DNA of 23,012 bases. It comes from DAOUFU01 sp034429275. GTDB lineage: Bacteria; Chloroflexota; Anaerolineae; Aggregatilineales; Aggregatilineaceae. Each line of letters begins with the position of its first letter. The stretch's first letter is position 1. Where the stretch lies: assembly GCA_034429275.1 (NCBI GenBank), contig DAOUFU010000264.1, forward strand, positions 1 to 23,012, in the 5' to 3' direction. Positions 7,206 through 13,811 of this stretch are shown here, piece by piece. The notes beneath the pieces are model-generated. The model did no database searches. It was given only the letters and a program-made list of their open reading frames with translations, and had not been told where the DNA came from. The translations under genes and the position numbers were made by a program.

Positions 7206-9605
7206 TTATCCGGCAGGGATAGGATAGTCGGCTGTTCGCATATAGTTCTCAACTTCGGCAATCTTGGCCTGCATACCACTTTCGCGGAACAGCGCCAGGG
7301 CGCGCTGAAAACACGTTTTCGCTGGCTCGTGCTCCGCCAGCCTGTGATGATCTTCGCCCATCGACTGCAAGGCATACGCCATCCAGATCCGGTTACCCCC
7401 CGTCTCGGCCAGGCTCAACGCGCGGCGGTGATGCACCAGTGCCCCGGCGAAGTCGCCCAGGTGATAATCGACCGAGCCAAGATTCAGCAGCGCGAAAAAG
7501 GTTGTTTCGGGATCATTGAGGTATTCGGCCAGGGCCACTTCTTCGGCGAAATACCCGCGCGCGGCAGCATAGTCGCCCCTGGCCTGAGCATAGTAGCCCT
7601 GGTGTTCCAGCACATAACCCACCAGGAACATGTCTTCGAGTTCGCTCGCAATCTGGTACGCACGCTCGAAATTGGCCGCCGCGCCCGGATCATCCTGATC
7701 GGCCAGCACCTTGCTCACATTGCACAGCAGCAGCGTCTCCAGGTGGCGCAGCCCTAACGACTCGGCCAGGGCCAGCGCCCCCTGATAGCACCGCAGCGCG
7801 TGATCGAGTTGGCCGCGGTCGTAATAGGTATTGCCCCGCTTGCCCAGCAAAAAAAGGCGCGCCTCGTCCTGGTCCGGGCCGGAAGCCTCAGCCGCAGCGA
7901 TCGCTGCGTCGAGCAGGTCCACGAAACGGAGCGAGTGCCCGCGAGTGGACAGATACGGGCCGCACAGCGCGCGCATGATCGCAATTAGCGCCGCTTGTGT
8001 TGTCGGTGAATCGCCCCGCCGGGCAAAATCCGCCGCGCCGAGGATGTTACCCAACTCGGCTTCCAGCGCCCTGAGATCGGCCTCATGCTCGGCAGCATAC
8101 GCCTGGCAGGTCGTGATCACAGCTTCCGGGGCGCACATCGGCTGGCGCTGGCCCACCTGCCGTGCGAAACTGTAGGCCAGGTCGTGAATGCGGTAATAGG
8201 CCAGGCTGTTTTCCGACTCGGGCACTCGTTCGGCCAGTCCGCGCCGCTGCAGTGTGGTGAGCGCTTCGTCCACCGCAGCCAGCGGGCGATTCATGCAGCG
8301 CGACAGCAAACCGGGCGTCGCGCTGGGGACAAACATCCCGCCCAGGGCCAGGAAAGCCTGGCGCGCCGACTCATCCAGCGCATAGACACTGGCCGTCAGC
8401 AGTTCGGTGATGCTGGTGCGCCCCTCTTCCGCGAAGTCTTCCGGCATTGCGATCTCGTGCGGTGCCGCAGCGATGCGCGCCATCAAATCAGCGGGCGTGA
8501 TGCGGTCCACCTTGATCGTTTTGCCTGCCACTTCCAATGCAAACGCGTGATAGCCCAACTGGTGGCAGATTTCGCGCGCACCGGCATCTGTCTCGGCGTA
8601 TGCCTGCCCGGCATAGTGACCGAGCAGCCGCAGTGCATCCACCGGATCGAGCCGCCCCACCTCCAGGATATGATCGACCGCGTACCGCTGGCGTGCGGTG
8701 ATCAGCACGGGGATTTTCCGGGGAATGCCTCGTAAGACCTGGTTGAGGGCGGCCCCATTCCACACATCATCCAGCACAATCAGCGATACCGCGCCTTCGG
8801 TGAGCACCTGACGGATGGCGCGCGCGCGGTCATTGCCGGGCGCGTTGGCGATCGCTTGCTGGGCATCAAACGGGCGGGCCAGGGCTTCAAACAGCGAATC
8901 GGCTTCGTCACTGCCCACGCGCAGCCACAACACCTTACCCCGATTGTCATCCGCCCACGCGCCCGCCACCGCCGCCGCCAGCGCCGATTTCCCCATGCCG
9001 CCGAATCCTTGCAGCAGGACACGTTCGCCTTCGTCAAGCAGCGCGCGCACGTCACGCAGCAGGACATCGCGCCCGATCAGGCGTTTGGGCAGGCGATGCC
9101 CCAGGTCGTCGCTGAACTCGACCAACAGCGCGCTGTGATCGCCTGGATGCCGCATCAAGCGGTCTTGCAGCCAGACTTCAATCGACTTCTGAACCTGCTC
9201 GCGCAAATCGTCCAGGGTGGTGAACCATTTGGGCGTGATCCCGCTCACCACGTCGCTCTGGGTGTCCAAAAAAGCGGTGAGCGCTGCTTCGCGCTGGTCT
9301 GCATCCACATTTTTCACGTAAATGTGGCGGTCTATCCCCCATTCCGTCGCGCGCTGGAATTCATCTACCGTCCATTCGCCATACTGCTTCCAGAACAGGC
9401 CAATATACAGGGCGGAATGTTTGAGTGCGTTCAGGTACACCTCGCGGATCGAAGCATCCGCTGCCGGGGCGTCGCTCTCGAACACCCAGGCTCGCAGCCG
9501 CACCAGGTCATTCCCCAGCCGAGGCAGTAAGTCGTGCAGCAGCTGGCGCTCAGGGGCCAGTTCTTGCATCTTGGAGCTGATAAACACGTGGAGTTCGTTC
9601 GGCAT
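7206..9605 (-). CDS. DUF4062 - NB-ARC (STAND) NTPase - TPR protein
   Basis: The 799-residue product is a STAND-class signalling NTPase. Residues about 4-145 match DUF4062 (HVFISSKMQELAPER start), an N-terminal domain often found on STAND proteins. Residues about 175-370 form NB-ARC: P-loop GFGGMGKS at 200-207, Walker B LIVLDDVW at 275-282, sensor LITARQR at 301-307 and a GLPL-like GYHAFALEVAG at 351-361. A winged-helix region follows, then tetratricopeptide repeats from about 545 to the end (repeated A-x2-YYxR/G-x-Y/LxxAxxxY units). Such proteins switch on ATP binding and oligomerise after a ligand is sensed by the C-terminal repeats. The ATG at 9605 begins at the usual DUF4062 start; an in-frame TTG at 9629 has no ribosome site. 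Its partner is probably the adjacent protease gene. Role in defence or regulation is inference. Confidence 0.87.
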   Translation of the reverse strand: MPNELHVFISSKMQELAPERQLLHDLLPRLGNDLVRLRAWVFESDAPAADASIREVYLNALKHSALYIGLFWKQYGEWTVDEFQRATEWGIDRHIYVKNVDADQREAALTAFLDTQSDVVSGITPKWFTTLDDLREQVQKSIEVWLQDRLMRHPGDHSALLVEFSDDLGHRLPKRLIGRDVLLRDVRALLDEGERVLLQGFGGMGKSALAAAVAGAWADDNRGKVLWLRVGSDEADSLFEALARPFDAQQAIANAPGNDRARAIRQVLTEGAVSLIVLDDVWNGAALNQVLRGIPRKIPVLITARQRYAVDHILEVGRLDPVDALRLLGHYAGQAYAETDAGAREICHQLGYHAFALEVAGKTIKVDRITPADLMARIAAAPHEIAMPEDFAEEGRTSITELLTASVYALDESARQAFLALGGMFVPSATPGLLSRCMNRPLAAVDEALTTLQRRGLAERVPESENSLAYYRIHDLAYSFARQVGQRQPMCAPEAVITTCQAYAAEHEADLRALEAELGNILGAADFARRGDSPTTQAALIAIMRALCGPYLSTRGHSLRFVDLLDAAIAAAEASGPDQDEARLFLLGKRGNTYYDRGQLDHALRCYQGALALAESLGLRHLETLLLCNVSKVLADQDDPGAAANFERAYQIASELEDMFLVGYVLEHQGYYAQARGDYAAARGYFAEEVALAEYLNDPETTFFALLNLGSVDYHLGDFAGALVHHRRALSLAETGGNRIWMAYALQSMGEDHHRLAEHEPAKTCFQRALALFRESGMQAKIAEVENYMRTADYPIPAG

Positions 9606-9687
9606 AGGCGGCACTCGTGGATCGACCAAGAGAAGGCAAGCCGCTGACCGTGTTTATGCATAACATGATCGGCGGCTTACAGAATCC

Positions 9688-9693
9688 ATTATA
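9688..9693 (-). promoter_or_regulatory. Consensus -10 box of the STAND-protease operon
   Basis: TATAAT on the minus strand, 83 bases upstream of the STAND gene start at 9605. No recognisable -35 is present, so the promoter is probable but unproved. The implied leader is about 75 bases. Confidence 0.45.
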
Positions 9694-9738
9694 GCAGTCT
9701 TCGCCACGCGGTGCCGGGTTTACTGTGGTACCGAGAGG

Positions 9739-10725
9739 TTATGCCCGGCGATAGTAGTGAGCAAGCAGGCGATCCATTACCCGGTTGGTGCGTGCACCGG
9801 ACTCGCCGGTACTGGAACAGTGGCCCAGACCTAACAACGCATCCACCACCTGTTGGATGAGCGGCTGCTGGACATGCTGCGGGTGTGGAATCTCGAACTG
9901 CTCGACCCCTGCCGCCGTGATCAGGCGCACTGGCTCATGAGCGAAACACGCGAAGCTGAGTTTTCCTCGCGTTCCCACCAGCTCAATTCGATCTTCCTGG
10001 GAGAAGGAGTCGAAGTTCCACAGCCCCACGCCGTGCACCCCACAGTCAAAAACAAAACTGCCGGAGACGGCATCCTCAGCGGCATAATGACGCCCCTGAT
10101 TCGAAGCATGGCCCGCCACCTCGCGGATCGGCCCCAAAAGGAAATCCGCCAGGTCAAGCATGTGCGAACCCACATCCAGCAGCAGCCCGCCACCAGACTG
10201 CTCCGGGATCACACGCCAGGGGCGATTGGCGGGGTCCTGGAACCGGGGATGCGCCGGCTCGGCCAGCAGCAACGTGATGTAGCGTGGCTCGCCGATTGCG
10301 CCGGAATCCAGCAGGTCCTTCACTTTGACAAAGCGCGGCAGCGCTCGCCGATAATAGGCCACAAAAAGCGGCACTCCAGCTTGCTGGCAGGCCTCGATCA
10401 TCGCCCGGCATTCGGCGAAGTGGCGGGCCATGGGCGTCTCGACATATACCGGTTTCCCTGCCTGTGCTGCCAGGATGGTGTAATGCTTATGGGCATCCGG
10501 CGGTGTGGCAATATAGATCGCGTTCACGTCTGGGTCGTGGATCAGCGCCGTCGCGTCATCGTACCACTTGGGCACACCATGACGCTGGGCGTAATCTCTG
10601 GCCAGCGCCCCATTCCGCCGCATAACCGCCACCAGTTCCGATCGTTCGGCTTTCTGGAAGCCCGGACCACTCTTGACTTCGGTCACATCGCCGACCCCGA
10701 TGATCCCCCACCGGATGCTCTCCAT
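9739..10725 (-). CDS. Gfo/Idh/MocA family oxidoreductase with altered catalytic motif
   Basis: The 328-residue product has the N-terminal NAD(P)-binding Rossmann fold (WGIIGVGDV near residue 6-14, AIYIATPPDAH) and the C-terminal GFO_IDH_MocA domain (GGGLLLDVGSHMLDLADFLLG). Relatives oxidise or reduce sugars, inositols and their derivatives. The family's EKP motif, whose Lys is catalytic in many members, reads VYVETPMA here: Lys is replaced by Thr through an ACG codon at the expected AAG position. This may mean altered chemistry or a non-catalytic role. The ATG at 10725 has GAGG 9 bases upstream; the ATG at 10734 abuts it and would be too close. It lies back-to-back with the RbsD/FucU-like gene. 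Substrate unknown. Confidence 0.85.
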   Translation of the reverse strand: MESIRWGIIGVGDVTEVKSGPGFQKAERSELVAVMRRNGALARDYAQRHGVPKWYDDATALIHDPDVNAIYIATPPDAHKHYTILAAQAGKPVYVETPMARHFAECRAMIEACQQAGVPLFVAYYRRALPRFVKVKDLLDSGAIGEPRYITLLLAEPAHPRFQDPANRPWRVIPEQSGGGLLLDVGSHMLDLADFLLGPIREVAGHASNQGRHYAAEDAVSGSFVFDCGVHGVGLWNFDSFSQEDRIELVGTRGKLSFACFAHEPVRLITAAGVEQFEIPHPQHVQQPLIQQVVDALLGLGHCSSTGESGARTNRVMDRLLAHYYRRA

Positions 10726-10775
10726 CAGCTTCATCCTCGCTGCCCTGGCAATGGGCGCTTTGTCTGGCTACCGAT

Positions 10776-10781
10776 TATAAT
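10776..10781 (+). promoter_or_regulatory. Consensus -10 box upstream of the RbsD/FucU-like gene
   Basis: TATAAT, 60 bases upstream of the ATG at 10841. No good -35 is seen at the usual distance. The leader would be about 53 bases and carries AAGGAG before the start codon. Confidence 0.4.
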
Positions 10782-10840
10782 GAGGAGCAAAGTCCCAAAA
10801 ATTCCGGTTATTTTGGCGAACTTCTAAGGAGCTTAGCCCC

Positions 10841-11260
10841 ATGTTGAAATCCACGTTGCTGCATCCTGAGATTCTGCAGGTGCTTGGCGCGAGCGGACAC
10901 GGCTCGAAGGTGCTGATTGCAGACGGCAATTACCCTTTTAGCACGGGAAGCCATCCCGGTGCATGGCGGGTATATCTCAATCTCGCCCCCGGCAAGCTGA
11001 ATGTCACCGACGTGCTGGCTGTGCTGACGACTGCGATCCCGATCGAAGCCGCCGAGGTCATGATGCCTGCCTCCGGGCAAGAAGCCCCCATCTTCGACGA
11101 GTTCCGCGCGATGCTGCCCGGCCTCGAACTCAAACATCATGAGCGCTTCGCATTCTACGAGCAAGCGCGCTCCTCCGATGTGTGCCTGGTGATCGCCACT
11201 GGCGAACAGCGCATTTACGCCAACCTGCTGCTGACCATCGGCGTTGTCATGCCCGACTAG
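10841..11260 (+). CDS. RbsD/FucU family sugar mutarotase
   Basis: The 139-residue product matches the RbsD/FucU family (D-ribose pyranase / L-fucose mutarotase), decameric cytoplasmic enzymes that interconvert sugar anomers. Typical features are the short start MLKSTLLHPEIL, the catalytic-His loop ASGHGSKVLIADGNYP (His20, Asp28), ERFAFYEQAR and the C-terminal GEQRIYANLLLTIGVV. Length is as expected. AAGGAG lies 9 bases before the ATG. FucU and RbsD cannot be told apart safely here. The neighbours (Gfo/Idh/MocA divergent, KDPG-aldolase-like convergent) fit a sugar-catabolic role. Confidence 0.88.
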   Translation: MLKSTLLHPEILQVLGASGHGSKVLIADGNYPFSTGSHPGAWRVYLNLAPGKLNVTDVLAVLTTAIPIEAAEVMMPASGQEAPIFDEFRAMLPGLELKHHERFAFYEQARSSDVCLVIATGEQRIYANLLLTIGVVMPD

Positions 11261-11287
11261 CGATCCCGTCCTGTACGGTTGTGACCA

Positions 11288-11311
11288 GGGGTGTATCACC
11301 AGATACACCCC
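11288..11311. terminator. Perfect 10-bp hairpin between convergent genes
   Basis: GGGGTGTATC (11288-11297), loop ACCA, GATACACCCC (11302-11311). It lies in the 70-base gap between the mutarotase gene and the aldolase gene, which converge. As with the hairpin at 6012-6045 there is no U-tract on either side. Confidence 0.6.
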
Positions 11312-11330
11312 ATCAAAGGTTGGGCAAGGG

Positions 11331-12005
11331 TTACTTGCCGCGAATCGTGCGAATCAGGTCGAGCGTGGTGCTCACCAGTCGAGTCAGAGTACCAAAATCA
11401 CCTGCTTTGATCAGGTCCTGGCGCACCATCTGGCTGCCCATGCCCACACAGGCTGCCCCTGCCTCGAACCACCCGCGCAGATTCGCCTCATCCGGGCTGA
11501 CGCCGCCGGTTGGCATGATACGCGTCCAGGGGCGCGGTCCGCGCACATCCTTGATGAACCCCGGTCCGCCGACCGCCGTACCGGGAAACGCTTTGACAAT
11601 CTCCACGCCCCACTCTTCCGCATGAGCGATCTCGTTCACAGTGCCACAGCCGGGCATATAAGGGATCTTTCGACGGTTACACAGCCGGGCAATCTCTTCC
11701 TGAAAGGTCGGGCCTACGATGAAGTTGGCCCCGTGTGCCAGGAACAAGGCGGCAGTCGGCGCATCTTCCACCGATCCCACGCCGATAATCAGATCCGGGT
11801 AGGCCTGGGCGCAGTGCTTGATCAGAGGACTGAAGACCTCGATGGCAAAATCGCCGCGATTGGTGAATTCCAACACGTGCCCGCCGCCTTCGGCCAGCGC
11901 ACCCGCGACCTGCTTGGCCGTTTCCAGGTTGGCGTGATAAAACAGCGGCACCATGCCATCGGCCAGGATCGTATTCAACACCGTCAGGCGATCAAAGCGA
12001 GCCAT
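11331..12005 (-). CDS. eda: Bifunctional KDPG / 4-hydroxy-2-oxoglutarate aldolase-like protein
   Basis: The 224-residue product is a class I aldolase of the Eda family, a TIM barrel that cleaves 2-keto-3-deoxy-6-phosphogluconate (or related ketodeoxy acids) to pyruvate and an aldehyde. Catalytic landmarks are Glu46 in VLEFTNRGD, the phosphate-side GVGSVEDA, YMPGCGTVNEI, the Schiff-base Lys138 in VKAFPG and MPTGGVS (165-170). The EFTNRG and FIVGPTF segments differ from the EVTLRT and SPG forms of E. coli Eda, so the true substrate may be a different ketodeoxy acid. Three ATGs are stacked; the one at 12005 has GGAG at 8 bases spacing and was chosen. This could be the last step of uronate breakdown begun by UxaC. 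Confidence 0.85.
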   Translation of the reverse strand: MARFDRLTVLNTILADGMVPLFYHANLETAKQVAGALAEGGGHVLEFTNRGDFAIEVFSPLIKHCAQAYPDLIIGVGSVEDAPTAALFLAHGANFIVGPTFQEEIARLCNRRKIPYMPGCGTVNEIAHAEEWGVEIVKAFPGTAVGGPGFIKDVRGPRPWTRIMPTGGVSPDEANLRGWFEAGAACVGMGSQMVRQDLIKAGDFGTLTRLVSTTLDLIRTIRGK

Positions 12006-12175
12006 CCTCATTTCTCCTCATAGTTTTTCAGGCAAATAGCAACTTGTTTTCCGCCGAATTGTATCGCATCCAGAGACTCTTGTCGCCCGAATACCGGCAT
12101 CGCAGGCGCAGCGGGGCACACCTTCCGCCCAGGGAAGAGCCAGATGAGCGGCTGTGTTTTTTGTTATCGGCTCTG

Positions 12176-12181
12176 TATAAT
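12176..12181 (+). promoter_or_regulatory. -10 box likely driving hutH and the downstream decoding-centre operon
   Basis: TATAAT preceded by CTG at 12176-12181; a TSS near 12188 would support the hutH start at 12234 and exclude ATGs at 12144 and 12180. No clear -35. No other promoter is evident before the eight-gene plus-strand run, so it may serve all of it. Confidence 0.4.
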
Positions 12182-12233
12182 GGCCACACAACAAGATGAC
12201 CAGCTCCATACCAACGAGAAAGCATCCCGCCCA

Positions 12234-13811
12234 ATGATTACTCTGGATGGCAATTCCCTGACGGTTCAGACTTTGATCGAGGCCGCGCGGCATGGCGTGG
12301 CAGTGCGTGCCGCCGAGCGCGCGCTCGCCCGCGTGGAAGCCGCGCACCAGTTCGTCCACACGCTGATCGCCGATCCTCAGCGGTCAGCGTATGGAATCAA
12401 CACCGGCCTGGGATCGCTCTATCGCGAGCATCTTTCGCCCGATGACCTGGTGCGGTTTTCGCGGAATGTGGTGCTCAGCCATGCCTGCGGCGTGGGCAAA
12501 CCTTTTCCCGGTGAGGTCACGCGTGGGGCCATGATCCTGCTGGCGAACAATCTATTGAGCGGGCATTCAGGCGTGCGTCCCATCATTCCACAGACCATTA
12601 TCGAGATGCTCAATCGAGGTGTGCTGCCGGTCGTGCCTTCACAGGGATCGCTGGGCGCAAGTGGTGACCTGGCCCCGCTCGCTCACATCGCGCTGGTCTT
12701 CACCCGCGATCCCGATCGCGACAGCGATCAGAGCAGCGGCAAAGCGATCTTCCAGGATGAGGCCGTCTCCGGCTATCGCGCCATGCAAAACGCCGGCATC
12801 GAGCGCGTGGTGCTGGGCGCAAAAGAAGCGCTGGCAGTGATCAACGGCACTCACTTCATCACCTCGCTGCTGGCGCTCTCAGTCTGGGATGCCAGCATCC
12901 TGCTGCGCACGGTGGATGTAATCGCGGCCATGACGGTCGAAGCCATGCGCGGCTTGAGCAGCGCGTTTGACGAACGCGTTCACCTGCTGCGCCCGCACGA
13001 AGGCCAGTTGGCCAGCGCAGCCAATATCCGCGCCATTTACGCTGGCAGCCGCCTGATCGACACTTCCACTAACGTGGTACAGGACCCCTACGCGCTGCGC
13101 TGCACGCCGCAGGTGCATGGCGGCGCGCGCGACACTTTGCGCTATGCCGAGCGCGTGCTCTCCGTCGAACTGAACGCGGTGACCGACAACCCGCTGATTT
13201 TTGTCAATGAAGACGGCACCGGTGAAGTCGTTTCCGGGGGAAACTTCCACGGTGAGCCGCTCGGTTATGCCGCCGATTCGCTGGGCGTTGCGCTGGCCGG
13301 ATTGGGCACACTTGCCGAGCGCCGCGCTTACCGGCTGCTCGACAGCGCACTGAATCGGGGCCTGCCCAGTTTCCTGGTTGACAAGCCCGGCCTCAGCACC
13401 GGCCTGATGATCGCCCAGTATACCGCTGCCTCGCTCGCATCCGAGAATAAGGTGCTCAGCCACCCTTCGACGGTCGATTCGATCACCAGCAGCGAGAATC
13501 AGGAAGATCATGTGAGCATGGCAACCTTTGCTGCCCGCAAGTTGCGCACCATTCTCGAAAACGTCACCCGCATCTGCGCGATTGAACTGCTGGTTGCTGC
13601 GCAGGCGCTCGACTTCCGCAAGCGTGAAGGGGGCGCGGAGCATGTCCTGGGGAATGGAACCTACGCTGCCTGGGCGTTGCTGCGCTCGCGAGTCCCCTTC
13701 CTGGCCGCAGATCGTGAGCTGGCCGAAGAAATCGAACAGGCGGCTGACCTCATCCGCACGGGGGCCTTGCTGCGCACGGTGGAAAAAGCGATTGGGGAGC
13801 CGATCCGATGA
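12234..13811 (+). CDS. hutH: Histidine ammonia-lyase
   Basis: The 525-residue product matches the aromatic amino acid ammonia-lyase family, which deaminates L-His to urocanate using an MIO cofactor. The MIO tripeptide Ala-Ser-Gly is at 142-144 in GSLGASGDLAPLAH. Tyr53 (YGINTGLG) and a late NQEDHVSM are present. Residues Ser82-His83 in NVVLSHACGVG are of the HAL type, not the HL/FL of tyrosine or phenylalanine lyases. The start at 12234 (MITLDGNSLT) matches the usual HutH N-terminus and lies downstream of the -10 box; earlier in-frame ATGs at 12144 and 12180 are possible. No hutU, hutI or hutG is nearby, which is unusual. Its stop overlaps the start of the next gene by ATGA, suggesting translational coupling. 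Confidence 0.92.
   Translation: MITLDGNSLTVQTLIEAARHGVAVRAAERALARVEAAHQFVHTLIADPQRSAYGINTGLGSLYREHLSPDDLVRFSRNVVLSHACGVGKPFPGEVTRGAMILLANNLLSGHSGVRPIIPQTIIEMLNRGVLPVVPSQGSLGASGDLAPLAHIALVFTRDPDRDSDQSSGKAIFQDEAVSGYRAMQNAGIERVVLGAKEALAVINGTHFITSLLALSVWDASILLRTVDVIAAMTVEAMRGLSSAFDERVHLLRPHEGQLASAANIRAIYAGSRLIDTSTNVVQDPYALRCTPQVHGGARDTLRYAERVLSVELNAVTDNPLIFVNEDGTGEVVSGGNFHGEPLGYAADSLGVALAGLGTLAERRAYRLLDSALNRGLPSFLVDKPGLSTGLMIAQYTAASLASENKVLSHPSTVDSITSSENQEDHVSMATFAARKLRTILENVTRICAIELLVAAQALDFRKREGGAEHVLGNGTYAAWALLRSRVPFLAADRELAEEIEQAADLIRTGALLRTVEKAIGEPIR

Noticed and set aside
7175..7375. N-terminal extension of the S8 protease gene to 7375
   Set aside because: The added 67 residues have no family match, would precede the signal peptide and overlap the end of the STAND gene; the ATG at 7174 has a good ribosome site.
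12018..12359. 113-codon minus-strand open frame upstream of eda
   Set aside because: It overlaps the hutH start antisense, has no ribosome site and no recognisable domain.
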